The notes: a model not told the origin generated them from the letters alone. A DNA stretch of 48,065 nucleotides from Cyclobacteriaceae bacterium (GCA_028285685.1 JANQOR010000019.1:1-48065), one strand, 5' to 3'. Counted from the first letter of the stretch, positions 24,172-33,966 are shown. Numbers and translations are program-made.

Positions 24172-25101
24172 ATGAAAAATATATCGATTGCCCTCCATGG
24201 CGGAGCAGGAACAATTCTTCGCTCATCACTTACACCTGAACTCGAACGTTCTTACAAACTAGAACTTCAAAAAGCGCTGGATACAGGATACCAGTTGTTA
24301 GAGGAAGGCGCAACTTCCGTTGACGCTGTGGAAGCTTCGGTTACAGTACTTGAAAATTGCTCGCTTTTTAATGCTGGGAAAGGGTCGGTATTTACCTCAG
24401 GCGGCACTCATGAAATGGACGCATCGATCATGGATGGCTCCAGCTTAAATGCCGGAGCGGTTTCGTCCATTTCTGGTGTGAAGAATCCAATCCAGCTGTC
24501 CCGGCTGGTCATGGAACAATCGGAGCACGTTTTCCTGACAGGTAAAGGTGCGGAAGACTTTGCTAAAAAGATGAACTGTACGTTTGAAGCTAAAGATTAC
24601 TTCTTCGATGAGTTCCGCTACCAACAGTGGCTTTCCGTGAAGGACACAGATCAATTTCAGTTGGATCATACAGCTATTAGGGATGAGAAATTTGGAACAG
24701 TGGGGGCTGTCGCATTAGATCAGTTTGGAAATGTTGCAGCGGCTACATCAACAGGTGGAATGACCAACAAAAGATATGGACGGGTCGGTGACAGTCCCAT
24801 TATTGGAGCTGGAAACTACGCCAACAATAAAACCTGTGCAGTGTCATGCACCGGAAGTGGCGAATATTTTATTAGAGCAGTGACCGCTTATGATGTTTCC
24901 TGCCTGATCGAACACAAAGGAATGAAGCTGGGTGAAGCTTGTAAAGAAGTTGTTCATAAGCGTCTAAAGGAACTTGGTGGTGACGGTGGGCTCATCGCAG
25001 TTGACACATCCGGATCAATTTGCTTAGACTTCAACACCGAGGGAATGTATCGTGGTCAAAAAAACAGTCAGGGCTTAGACGAGGTAGCTATTTTTTCCTA
25101 G
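24172..25101 (+). CDS. iaaA: Isoaspartyl peptidase / plant-type L-asparaginase
   Basis: This Ntn-hydrolase self-cleaves and then hydrolyses beta-aspartyl dipeptides and asparagine in the cytoplasm. The 309-residue precursor shows the family N-terminus (ALHGGAG), the NAGKGSVFT loop, and the autocleavage site with Thr176 as nucleophile in GTVGAVALD. TSTGGMTNKRYGRVGDSPIIG contains the substrate-binding residues. Next to cyanophycinase and cyanophycin synthetase it has an obvious job: splitting the beta-Asp-Arg dipeptides that cyanophycinase releases. It converges on cphB with only three bases between the stops. Confidence 0.93.
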   Translation: MKNISIALHGGAGTILRSSLTPELERSYKLELQKALDTGYQLLEEGATSVDAVEASVTVLENCSLFNAGKGSVFTSGGTHEMDASIMDGSSLNAGAVSSISGVKNPIQLSRLVMEQSEHVFLTGKGAEDFAKKMNCTFEAKDYFFDEFRYQQWLSVKDTDQFQLDHTAIRDEKFGTVGAVALDQFGNVAAATSTGGMTNKRYGRVGDSPIIGAGNYANNKTCAVSCTGSGEYFIRAVTAYDVSCLIEHKGMKLGEACKEVVHKRLKELGGDGGLIAVDTSGSICLDFNTEGMYRGQKNSQGLDEVAIFS

Positions 25102-25104
25102 CAA

Positions 25105-25959
25105 CTAAACGAATGCTTCATGAATTGGCAGTATCGTAATCTGTCTGTTATTCAAGGTAAATTGATCGCCGTTGGCCAATATATGAGTTGTCAAATTGGA
25201 TAGTGACATAGGTGTACCTTCCTCTAACTGCTCATGAGCATTGTGAGTAAGCGAGCTAGCATCCATTACTACAACCATTCCTGATCCAATTACTTTGAAT
25301 TCGTTACAGTTCTTAATGATCAACCCCGTGTCTTCTGCTAGCCCAATTCCTACAAGATCCGGGAAGACAGCAACAGCCTCAGCAAGTCTTCCAAATCTTC
25401 CTCTACGTATGAAATGGGTATCGATGATTAACTCCGGGATGAGACTCAAACCCTTACTTAAATTCAATGCTCCCTTCAACAATGCTTCAGTACTACTGCC
25501 TCCGGCAATCATTTCGTTGGTCATTGCCATAGCTCCAGCACTTGTTCCCGCAATGATGAAATCTTCATATCTGAACTTTGCTGACAGCAGCTCATGCAGC
25601 TTTGTTTCACCTATGATCGAACTAATCCTGGATTGATCGCCTCCTGAGAACATCACACAGTCAGCACTAGAAAAATCATCAAGTAGATCTTGTTGGTCAC
25701 ACTGCTCACGATTCCCGATATCCATCACTGAAACGTTGTCGCACCCTAATTTCTCAAAAGCACTTAGATAGTTTCTTCCAACCTTTTTTGGAATGCTGGA
25801 AGCAGTAGGAACCACAATAATCTTTGCACTGACTCCCCCACTCTCTCGCACAACATGCGATAAAATCCCTTCTTCAATGAAGTCAAGTCCCGTATACTCA
25901 TTTGTTCCCTTGTCTTCATTACCACCGATTGGTATCAACGTTCCTTTCACCTGATTCAT
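25105..25959 (-). CDS. cphB: Cyanophycinase (peptidase family S51)
   Basis: The 284-residue enzyme cuts cyanophycin (arginyl-poly-aspartate) into beta-Asp-Arg dipeptides. The start is family-like (GTLIPIGGNEDKG), MFSGGDQSRI follows at about residues 103-112, the catalytic serine is Ser140 in AGTSAGAMAM, and TDTHF/IDTHFIRRGRFGRL lies at about residues 177-192. No signal peptide is present, so it acts on intracellular granules. It is divergent from cphA across about 107 bases that must contain both promoters; a one-mismatch -7 element lies at 25993-26000 on the minus strand. Confidence 0.95.
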   Translation of the reverse strand: MNQVKGTLIPIGGNEDKGTNEYTGLDFIEEGILSHVVRESGGVSAKIIVVPTASSIPKKVGRNYLSAFEKLGCDNVSVMDIGNREQCDQQDLLDDFSSADCVMFSGGDQSRISSIIGETKLHELLSAKFRYEDFIIAGTSAGAMAMTNEMIAGGSSTEALLKGALNLSKGLSLIPELIIDTHFIRRGRFGRLAEAVAVFPDLVGIGLAEDTGLIIKNCNEFKVIGSGMVVVMDASSLTHNAHEQLEEGTPMSLSNLTTHILANGDQFTLNNRQITILPIHEAFV

Positions 25960-26066
25960 TCTTCCTTAACCGTATATCTTTTTTTGACTCTGCAAAAATG
26001 GTTATAAAATCTCGTTAACAATCTATATTTATACAAATCAACTTTAACTCGCTTAATTTATTTCAT

Positions 26067-28697
26067 ATGAACATAAGAGAAATCCGAGCGCTTAGAGGTC
26101 CAAACTACTGGTCCGTTAGAAGACACAAACTTATCGTCATGGTTCTGGATCTTGAAGAACTGGAACATAAACCCACCAACAAGATCAAAGGGTTTCTCGG
26201 AAGACTCAAAAAGATGTTCCCCACTATGTATGCTCATCGGTGTTCCGTCGGTGAGCCGGGTGGCTTTTTCCAGCGTGTGAAGGAAGGAACCTGGATGGGT
26301 CATGTCATTGAGCACATCGCCCTGGAACTGCAAACGCTGGCTGGGATGGATGTGGGATTTGGTCGAACTCGCGGGTACGGCGAAGAAGGTGTTTACAACG
26401 TCGTGTTTGCTTATATGGAGGAAGAGGTTGGCAGGTATACAGCAAAAGTTTCAGTTAAAATCGCTGAGGCCCTAATTGAAGGAAAGGAATATGATCTTCA
26501 GAAAGACATTCAAGAAATGCGTGAGATCCGCGAGCGGGTAAGGCTCGGTCCAAGTACCGGGTCTATCATCGAAGAGGCCGAGAGTCGCGGAATCCCCTGG
26601 ATCAGACTCAACAAATACTCTTTGTGTCAACTGGGATACGGAGTGAATCAAAAGAAAGTACAAGCCACTGTCGCAAGCACAACGAGCAATATTGGTGTCG
26701 AGATTGCTTGCGACAAGGAAGACACAAAGTACTTATTGGAACAAGCTGAAGTCCCGGTTCCTCGTGGGGAAATTATTAGAACTGAAAGAGGTCTTAAGGA
26801 GGCTGTCAGATATGTTGGATATCCCTTGGTTGTCAAACCAATCAGCGGTAATCATGGAAGGGGGATCACCACAAACGTCTTAAATTGGAAAGATGCTCTA
26901 ACCGCCTTCAAGGCTGCCAAAGAAGTTTCCAATTCCGTTATAATTGAAAAATTTATCACCGGAGAAGATTATCGACTCTTGGTGATTGATGGAAAACTAG
27001 TCGCAGGAGCAAAACGTACCCCCGCTCACGTCGTGGGCAACGGTAGATCGACCATCCAGGAGCTAATTGACAAGGTGAATTCCGACCCCAGAAGAGGTTA
27101 TGGCCATGAAAAAGTACTTACTCGCATTGAAGTCAACGATTTGACGAAAAGTATCCTAAAAGAACACAAGAAAACCTTAAGATCAGTTCTAAAGAAGGGA
27201 GAGGTTTTCAATCTCAAAGACACAGCAAATCTGAGTACTGGTGGGACCGCCGAGGATGTCACTGATATCTTACATCCCTACAACATATTTATGGCAGAAC
27301 GTATAGCTAAGATCGTTGATCTTGATATCTGCGGGATTGACATCATGACTACTGACATTGGCAAACCTTTGCCCGAAACAGGAGGTGCAGTTCTGGAAGT
27401 AAACGCTGGCCCGGGTTTCAGGATGCACCTAGCCCCAGCTGAGGGTTTACCAAGAAATGTCGCTGGGCACGTGATTGACATGCTCTATCCCCCTGGTTCT
27501 GATTGTAGAATCCCAATAGTTGCTGTTGCCGGAACAAACGGTAAGACTACTACGACCAGGCTGATCGCTCATATCGCTCGAATGAAGGGCTACAAAGTGG
27601 GCTACACTACTACCGATGGTGTCTATATTCAAAACAGACTTCTGATGACAGGAGATTGCACTGGGCCTGCCAGCGCTGAGTTCGTACTCAAAGATCCGAC
27701 CGTCGATTTTGCGGTTTTGGAATCAGCCCGCGGCGGACTGTTAAGAGCAGGTCTTGGCTTCAAAAACTGTGATGTTGGTATCGTTACCAATGTGGCTGCT
27801 GATCACCTTGGGTTGAAGGGCATTCATACCATCGAACAGCTTGCCCGGGTCAAGGGAGTTATTCCTGAAACGGTTTTTCCTGATGGTTACGCCATCTTAA
27901 ATGCAGACGATGATCTCGTCTATGCGATGCGCAAAAATGTGAAGTGCAATGTTGCCCTCTTCTCACTGGATGAAAATAATAAACGGATGGTTCGCCATGC
28001 ACAATCAGGTGGACTATCTGCTGTGTTCGAAAATGGATACATTACTATTTGTAAAGGTGAATGGAAAATGCGTGTTACCAAGGCCATCAATGTGCCTCTG
28101 ACTTTTGATGGAAAAGCGACATTCATGATCCAAAATGTGCTTCCAGCTGTTTTAACTGGCTACATTCGAGGATTTTCAATAGAAGATATCAAAGTTGCGA
28201 TTGAGTCCTTTATTCCATCACCGGCACAAACCCCAGGGCGACTCAATATGTTCCGATTCGAAAACTTCAACGTTTTGCTGGACTATGCGCATAACCCTGC
28301 TGGCCTAAGAGCATTGAAAAACATGGTCGAAAAGCTTGATGGTACTCCAAAAGTGGGCATGATCGCGGGGATTGGGGATCGTAGACCAGAAGACAATCAC
28401 GAAATTGGACAGGTGGCTGCTGAGACATTTGATGAGATCATTATTAGGCAGGACAAACACTTACGTGGTAAGACAGAGAAGGAGATCATCGATATGATCC
28501 ACAGTGGAATAAAGAGTGTAGATGCTGAAATGCCTGTCACAATTATTCCATCAGAAGAGGAAGCAATTACTCACGCGATCACAAATGCAAAACAAGGTTC
28601 CCTCCTGGTTTTCTGCAGTGATGTAGTACCTGACGCATTAAATCTGGTAATGAGCTTCAAGGAGAAGGAAGCAAAGAAGCTTTACGACATGAAATGA
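26067..28697 (+). CDS. cphA: Cyanophycin synthetase
   Basis: The 876-residue enzyme polymerises aspartate with arginine side chains, using ATP, into the nitrogen-storage polymer cyanophycin. Three parts are visible: an N domain (about 1-160; LRGPNYWS near the start and His78-x-x-Glu81-His82 in MGHVIEHIALEL), an ATP-grasp domain (about 165-470; KPISGNHGRGIT, EKFITGEDYRLLVI, EVNAGPGFRMH), and a Mur-ligase-like domain (about 485-876) with the P-loop GTNGKTTTT at 489-497 and DYAHNPAG at 739-746. Length is normal for CphA1. It is divergent from cphB and followed by a terminator. Confidence 0.97.
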   Translation: MNIREIRALRGPNYWSVRRHKLIVMVLDLEELEHKPTNKIKGFLGRLKKMFPTMYAHRCSVGEPGGFFQRVKEGTWMGHVIEHIALELQTLAGMDVGFGRTRGYGEEGVYNVVFAYMEEEVGRYTAKVSVKIAEALIEGKEYDLQKDIQEMREIRERVRLGPSTGSIIEEAESRGIPWIRLNKYSLCQLGYGVNQKKVQATVASTTSNIGVEIACDKEDTKYLLEQAEVPVPRGEIIRTERGLKEAVRYVGYPLVVKPISGNHGRGITTNVLNWKDALTAFKAAKEVSNSVIIEKFITGEDYRLLVIDGKLVAGAKRTPAHVVGNGRSTIQELIDKVNSDPRRGYGHEKVLTRIEVNDLTKSILKEHKKTLRSVLKKGEVFNLKDTANLSTGGTAEDVTDILHPYNIFMAERIAKIVDLDICGIDIMTTDIGKPLPETGGAVLEVNAGPGFRMHLAPAEGLPRNVAGHVIDMLYPPGSDCRIPIVAVAGTNGKTTTTRLIAHIARMKGYKVGYTTTDGVYIQNRLLMTGDCTGPASAEFVLKDPTVDFAVLESARGGLLRAGLGFKNCDVGIVTNVAADHLGLKGIHTIEQLARVKGVIPETVFPDGYAILNADDDLVYAMRKNVKCNVALFSLDENNKRMVRHAQSGGLSAVFENGYITICKGEWKMRVTKAINVPLTFDGKATFMIQNVLPAVLTGYIRGFSIEDIKVAIESFIPSPAQTPGRLNMFRFENFNVLLDYAHNPAGLRALKNMVEKLDGTPKVGMIAGIGDRRPEDNHEIGQVAAETFDEIIIRQDKHLRGKTEKEIIDMIHSGIKSVDAEMPVTIIPSEEEAITHAITNAKQGSLLVFCSDVVPDALNLVMSFKEKEAKKLYDMK

Positions 28698-28711
28698 TTG
28701 TTTCTTAAGAT

Positions 28712-28741
28712 AAAAGGCTCACTCTGCGAGGTGAGTCTTTT
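28712..28741 (+). terminator. Intrinsic terminator after cphA
   Basis: An 11-bp stem (28712-28722 with 28731-28741, one G-T pair) begins 14 bases after the cphA stop. The 3' arm ends in four T residues. Confidence 0.8.
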
Positions 28742-28875
28742 CAATTACCTGGAAACCAATCTTCTTTCGTTTGTCGTCAGAAAGTGGCTGTTGTCGCGGA
28801 CTTTCTTAATAGTAATAAAATGACGCAGGAAATAGTTACCAGAAAGTACATTTACGCAAGAGTTGATCTTTTCTT

Positions 28876-29799
28876 ATGATAAAATTGATACCCACGCTCC
28901 TTTTCGCAATCTTTATATTAGCCCAATCCTGCTCTACACCCTCTGGTGCTGCAAAAGCTCAATTGGTTCGGCATACGGTCGTTGCGGACGGTCATCCGAT
29001 CGCACTATGGGAAAAGAGTGCCAGAGAAGCAAACGAATCCATACTGCTTGTTCACGGTAGAACTTGGAGTGCGCTTCCAGATTTTGATCTACAGGTGGAA
29101 GGAGAAGACTTGTCGCTCATGGATGGACTGGTCGAGCATGGATACACAGTCTACGCGGTTGACCTTCGAGGGTACGGAGAGACACCCAGGGATCAGACGG
29201 AGTGGCTAACTCCAAGCCGGGCCGCAGAAGACCTGGCAATCGTACTAGAATGGATTAGCAACAAGCAAACATGGAGAATCAAACCTCATTTGTTTGGTTG
29301 GTCCCTAGGTTCAACGCACTCCCAATTGCTAGCTCAACGAAATCCAGGACTTATCTCCTCTTTGACTCTTTTTGGTTACTGGTATGATGGTGATGAGACC
29401 ATTCCAGCCGACTCAGAAGAGCACTCACTTCAAAAGATTGTAAATACTCCTGAAGCGGCAGCAAGCGATTTTATCGTTCCGGGTTCAATTAGTCAAAAAG
29501 CGATCGACACATACGTGAAAATGGCACTTGAGGCAGACCCCATAAAGGTTGATTGGAAGAATATGGACGAATACAACGAGTTGGATCCCTCCAAAGTGAC
29601 GGTCCCAACACTTATCCTCCAGGGTGAACATGACCCAATTGGTCCAACGGAAAAACAGGCTAAAATCTATACGAAGTTGGGTACGAGTCATAAACAATGG
29701 GTGACGGTGCCAGGCGGAGATCATGCCGCTTTCATGGAAACTCCAAGGGACTATTTCATTCACGAGTTGGTTAGTTTTTTAAAAGGCATTCCCAAATAA
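28876..29799 (+). CDS. Alpha/beta hydrolase, probable lipoprotein
   Basis: The 307-residue protein has a hydrophobic N-terminus with Cys19 in ILAQSC, an imperfect lipobox that is still compatible with lipid anchoring in Bacteroidota. The fold is clear: VHGRTW oxyanion loop, VDLRGYGETP, nucleophile Ser143 in GWSLGS, acid Asp in LQGEHDPIGP, and His in GGDHAAF. Substrate cannot be predicted; esterase or lactonase activity is most likely. A -7-like element TACATTTA (28847-28854, one mismatch) lies upstream. The gene is monocistronic, about 110 bases before the tricorn-type protease. Confidence 0.88.
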   Translation: MIKLIPTLLFAIFILAQSCSTPSGAAKAQLVRHTVVADGHPIALWEKSAREANESILLVHGRTWSALPDFDLQVEGEDLSLMDGLVEHGYTVYAVDLRGYGETPRDQTEWLTPSRAAEDLAIVLEWISNKQTWRIKPHLFGWSLGSTHSQLLAQRNPGLISSLTLFGYWYDGDETIPADSEEHSLQKIVNTPEAAASDFIVPGSISQKAIDTYVKMALEADPIKVDWKNMDEYNELDPSKVTVPTLILQGEHDPIGPTEKQAKIYTKLGTSHKQWVTVPGGDHAAFMETPRDYFIHELVSFLKGIPK

Positions 29800-29907
29800 G
29801 ATTTAATGTAATACAAAGAGGCGTAGCTCCTCTCACATAAATAGCGATAGCTTTTCTGCACGCTTTACTTAACTTATCCTTGAAAGTATGCTTAAAGACC
29901 ATTTCAT

Positions 29908-32900
29908 ATGAACGCTATTACAAGACTCACCACCCAAAAAGTCCATCTACTTTATGTATCGCTCTTAATGACTTTCTGCTTTGTCGACGCGCAAGGGTTT
30001 GAAGGTTACTACCGATATCCTGATATCAGTGGAAATACGGTAGTATTTACAGCGGAAGGTGACATATGGACAGTCTCGCTATCAGGAGGGCTGGCTCAGC
30101 GCTTGACAACTCACCCAGAGGAAGAGCGGTTTCCAGCAATTTCCCCGGACGGTCAGACCATCGTATTTTCAGCCAGCTACGAGGGTCCAACTGAGATCTA
30201 CTCCATGCCCATCACCGGCGGACTTCCGACCAGGTGGACGTACGAAGGCGATGCCTCAATAGCCGAAGGTTGGACACCTGATGGTAAGATCATCTACAAC
30301 ACAAGGGCATACTCAGGAGTACCTGATCTTCAGATGGTGACCATAAATCTTGAAACAAAGCAAAAACAACGAATTCCGTTGTTTCAAGCAAGCGAAGCCT
30401 CTTTCAGTAGTTCTGGCAACACGCTCTATTTTGTCCGACCAGCCTATCATCGAAATGTAACGAAGCGATACAAAGGTGGCACAGCTCGACAGATTTGGCA
30501 ATTCACAAATGGAAGTGCTGAAGCTGTGCAGCTGACAACAAACTACACGGGGGAAAGTCATCATCCCATGTGGTTGAATGGACGCATCTATTTCATCACT
30601 GACCGCGATGGAATCATGAACCTGTGGTCAATGGATGAAAGCGGCGCTGATCTGAAACAACACACCGAACATAAGGATTTCGATGTTCGATATGCGAATG
30701 CCTCTGGGGGTAACATCGTCTATCAATTGGGTGCCGATCTATGGTCATACAACATATCAGCAGATGCCTCACAAAAAATAGAAATCAAACTTGCCACTGA
30801 TCTTGATCAACTACGAGAAAAATGGGAAGAGAATCCCGCGCAGTATATAACCTCTGTTCATCCAGACCCGGATGGAGAAAACATCGTCATCACTGCCAGA
30901 GGTCGAGCTTTTGTGGCACCTGCAAAATCAGGTCGGTTTGTGTCTTTTGACCAAAAGAAGAATGTAAGATATAGAGATGCCGTTTTTTCTCATGATGGCA
31001 AGAATATTTACACCCTCTCGGATGAAAGTGGTGAGTTCGAATTTGTGAGTATGCCGGCAAATGGTTTAGGGAATCAGAGAACACTGTCAAGAGACGGCAC
31101 TGTACTGCGGTGGGGTGGCGTGCCATCGTCTGACGGAAAATGGATTGCATATAGTGATTTAGAAAACAACATGTTCGTTCTGAATATTGCCACGGGAGCT
31201 AGCGCCAAGATCTCAACTAATCAAGAGGGTATCGGTGGTTTTTCATGGTCTCCTGACAGTCAGTGGCTTGCATTTGTGCAAGTGGCCAACAATACAATGT
31301 CTCAAATCCGTGTTTACAATGTCGAAACCGGTGGATCCTTCGAACTTACAACGGATCGAGCGAACAGTTTCAATCCCAGGTGGGATCCGGACGGGGAATT
31401 TATTTATTTCCTTTCGGATCGAAGCTTCACTTCTCTCGTCGGAGCTCCTTGGGGCTCCAGGCAACCAGAACCTTATTTTGATTCACAGGAAAAACTGTAT
31501 CATGTCGCTCTGAGAAGAGGAATTCGATCACCCTTTAGGGAAGACGATGAACTGTTTTCACCAGACGAGCAAAAGGAGAAAAAAGAGGTCACCGACAAAA
31601 AAAGTAAAAAAAGCAAGAACAATTCAGAGGTATCAGACAAACTATCCGTAGCAATTGATCAGATTGGGATCAAAGAACGCATCGAAGAGGTGCCGATCAA
31701 AGCAGGCAACTATTGGGGTCTTGCAGTCAATAAAAAAGCCATCTACCTGGTTTCCAGAGAGACCGGATTACGTGCGAAAAATGACCTGATGGTGGTGAGA
31801 ATTGGTAACGAAGATGTGAAATTGAAAACGATGGTCAAAGATATTAGTAGCTTCGAATTAGCTAAAAATGGCGATAAGATCCTGGTTAGTCAGCGTCGAA
31901 ACTACTATATGATCGATGCCGGGACGGGACCTGCAAACGATCTGGGAGACAGCAAAGTAGATTTAAGTGGCTGGAGGTTTCCGATAACCCCCGTGGAGGA
32001 TTGGAAGCAGATTTTTACAGATGCCTGGCGCATGGAGCGTGACTATTTTTACGACAAGAACATGCACGGTGTAGACTGGGATGCGATGCATACCAAGTAC
32101 GCTCAGTTGATCGATCGAGTCACAACCAGGAGCGAGCTTTCGGACCTGATCGGGAGGTTTGTAGGTGAGCTATCAGCCTTGCATACAAGCGTTCGTGGAG
32201 GAGACACGAGAAATGATGATCAGAATATTTCAGTTGCGAACCTTGGGGCCGTCTTCAGTCGTGATCAGCAGAACAACGGTTTTCGAATAGACTACATTTA
32301 TAAAGCAGATCCCGACTATCCGAATGAGAAATCGCCATTGGATGATCCTTATCTGGATGTACGTGTCGGAGATATTATAACTACTGTCAATGGAATACCT
32401 GCACTATCTGCATTAGATATAGGTGAGTTGATCAGAAACCAAGTCGGCAAGCAAGTCAGACTCTCTATCAGTCGAAATGCCATTTCCAGAGATATAATTG
32501 TTACCCCGATTGGCAACATGTTCAACCTCCGATATAGAGACTGGGAATACGCCAATCGACTAGAAGTAGAAACTAAATCTGATAGCCAAATCGGATATCT
32601 CCATCTTCGTGCAATGGGACGAAATGACATCCACCAGTTCTACAGGGAGTTCTACCCGGTTTTTGACAGGCCTGGGTTAATTGTAGATGTGAGGTACAAC
32701 TTTGGAGGGAACATCGACAGTTTCATCCTTGAGAAACTGCTGAGAAAGGCATGGATGTATTGGAAAGCCAGGGCGGGTAAACCCTACTGGAACATGCAGT
32801 ATGCCTTTAGAGGACATATAGTAGTGCTGGTAAATGAAAATACTTACTCCGATGGTGAGGCCTTCGCCGACGGATTTAAGAAACTCGATCTTGGGACAAC

Positions 32901-33204
32901 AATTGGGACAAGAACATGGGGTGGGGAAATTTGGTTGCATAGCGGCAATCGATTGAGTGACGGAGGACTTGCTCGTGCTCCGATGTTCGGCGTCTATGGT
33001 GACAATGGCGAATGGTTAATTGAGGGGCACGGCTTTGAGCCTGACATAGTGGTGGATAACCTTCCGCATGCCACATTCAATGGCCAGGATGCGCAGCTGG
33101 ATGCCGCCATCAATCACTTGAAAAAGTTGATCGAGGAAGACCCAAGAGAGGTGCCGCCGGTTCCTGACTATCCGGACAAGTCATTCAATAACGGGAAGCA
33201 ATGA
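29908..33204 (+). CDS. Tricorn-type S41 family peptidase
   Basis: The 1098-residue protein starts with an extended signal sequence (..LLMTFCFVDAQ, about residues 1-29), so it is exported. The N-terminal half (about 35-570) consists of WD40-like/PD40 beta-propeller repeats (FPAISPDGQTIVFSA, FSWSPDSQWLAFV, NPRWDPDGEFIYFLSD). A charged linker rich in Lys and Glu (about 550-585) follows, then a second partial propeller, the S41 N-terminal region with His759 in ALHTSVRGG, a PDZ domain (about 810-880) and the S41 core with catalytic Ser981 in NTYSDGEAFADG. The 222-residue His-Ser spacing resembles archaeal tricorn. Tricorn homologues trim oligopeptides. The stop directly abuts the end of the convergent frameshifted gene. 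Confidence 0.93.
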   Translation: MNAITRLTTQKVHLLYVSLLMTFCFVDAQGFEGYYRYPDISGNTVVFTAEGDIWTVSLSGGLAQRLTTHPEEERFPAISPDGQTIVFSASYEGPTEIYSMPITGGLPTRWTYEGDASIAEGWTPDGKIIYNTRAYSGVPDLQMVTINLETKQKQRIPLFQASEASFSSSGNTLYFVRPAYHRNVTKRYKGGTARQIWQFTNGSAEAVQLTTNYTGESHHPMWLNGRIYFITDRDGIMNLWSMDESGADLKQHTEHKDFDVRYANASGGNIVYQLGADLWSYNISADASQKIEIKLATDLDQLREKWEENPAQYITSVHPDPDGENIVITARGRAFVAPAKSGRFVSFDQKKNVRYRDAVFSHDGKNIYTLSDESGEFEFVSMPANGLGNQRTLSRDGTVLRWGGVPSSDGKWIAYSDLENNMFVLNIATGASAKISTNQEGIGGFSWSPDSQWLAFVQVANNTMSQIRVYNVETGGSFELTTDRANSFNPRWDPDGEFIYFLSDRSFTSLVGAPWGSRQPEPYFDSQEKLYHVALRRGIRSPFREDDELFSPDEQKEKKEVTDKKSKKSKNNSEVSDKLSVAIDQIGIKERIEEVPIKAGNYWGLAVNKKAIYLVSRETGLRAKNDLMVVRIGNEDVKLKTMVKDISSFELAKNGDKILVSQRRNYYMIDAGTGPANDLGDSKVDLSGWRFPITPVEDWKQIFTDAWRMERDYFYDKNMHGVDWDAMHTKYAQLIDRVTTRSELSDLIGRFVGELSALHTSVRGGDTRNDDQNISVANLGAVFSRDQQNNGFRIDYIYKADPDYPNEKSPLDDPYLDVRVGDIITTVNGIPALSALDIGELIRNQVGKQVRLSISRNAISRDIIVTPIGNMFNLRYRDWEYANRLEVETKSDSQIGYLHLRAMGRNDIHQFYREFYPVFDRPGLIVDVRYNFGGNIDSFILEKLLRKAWMYWKARAGKPYWNMQYAFRGHIVVLVNENTYSDGEAFADGFKKLDLGTTIGTRTWGGEIWLHSGNRLSDGGLARAPMFGVYGDNGEWLIEGHGFEPDIVVDNLPHATFNGQDAQLDAAINHLKKLIEEDPREVPPVPDYPDKSFNNGKQ

Positions 33205-33782
33205 TCATTTGAGCAGATCTGGATTGTTGGGAAGCACATCGGTGAGAAATTCCTCGATCGTAAATCGTTGCGGAATATGTTGCGGACAATTCCAGTCGAA
33301 TGCTTTTACGTGAAATAGCACAAGCCGCTCTACCTTGCTTTATAGTCCGGGAGTAGCAGTTTTTCTTGCAAATCTGGATGTGTTTCCGGATCAAGTATCT
33401 CCGTTTCTGCCCAGATTTTCAGCCGGGTTTTAGTTGGATAGTGTAGCAGAATCAATGCAGCCTTCTTTGTTGCATTTATGTTTCCAGTGCTGATATACTG
33501 CATATTTCCTTTAAAATCAGCATAACCCAAAGTAGACTCGTCGAGAACTTTAAGGAACCCTCTTGGACCACCGCGAAACTGCACGTAGGGCCAGCCGTTT
33601 TCACCAACAGTAGCTAGATAGAAACCATCCTGGTTTTCAATATGTGCTTTTTCTCTATACGAAATTTGATTTTGGTCCGGTCCACGTTCCTCCATCTTCT
33701 GGTACACGTCTCTCGAACCGTACTTTTCTTGAGCTTTCTTAACACTTTCTGTAAACGTGTATGTTGTAAAATTCTTCCCCAT
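33205..33782 (-). pseudogene. Pyridoxamine 5'-phosphate oxidase-like flavoprotein gene with a one-base frameshift
   Basis: The first frame (from ATG at 33782) encodes 150 residues of an FMN-binding split-barrel protein (GFYLATVGENGWPYVQFRGG, GYADFKGNMQYISTGN, DYKAR) and stops at 33330. Reading on from 33333 in the next frame gives VERLVLFHVKAF, DWNCPQHIPQRFT and 17 further residues to a stop at 33205-33207. This is exactly the C-terminus I expect for this family. The join needs one extra G in AAGG-TAGAG, so a single base is missing. The joined protein would be about 192 residues, the normal family length. It is either a recent inactivating deletion or a sequencing error; no slippery heptamer is visible. 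The restored stop abuts the tricorn gene exactly. Confidence 0.88.
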
Positions 33783-33946
33783 GTACTTTTATTTAAAACA
33801 AGCAACGGCTAAGCACCTCCTTTCATTCCACAAAAGAGGTTGGCTGGCTGACAGTATCTTGAAAAAAGAGCCCCTACTGAGATTTACACATACTGGCGTC
33901 TAGGTAAATGACTCATACAAATTCATAGGATTATATCAATATAGAA

Positions 33947-33966
33947 TATACCTTTTACAAGGTATA
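33947..33966. promoter_or_regulatory. Perfect hairpin/palindrome upstream of the 52-residue small ORF
   Basis: TATACCTT and AAGGTATA form a perfect 8-bp stem around TTAC. It lies 56 bases before the ATG at 34023 and has no T run, so it looks like an operator or leader structure rather than a terminator. Overlapping it, TATACTTG (33963-33970) differs from the -7 consensus by one base. Confidence 0.4.

Noticed and set aside
29817-29833. Short inverted repeat AGAGG..CCTCT between the hydrolase and tricorn genes
   Set aside because: Only five base pairs with a seven-base loop and no T run; too weak to call a terminator or operator.
33325-33345. Programmed ribosomal frameshifting in the PPOX-like gene
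   Set aside because: No slippery X-XXY-YYZ heptamer and no clear stimulatory structure is seen at GCA-AGG-TAG; a missing base is simpler.
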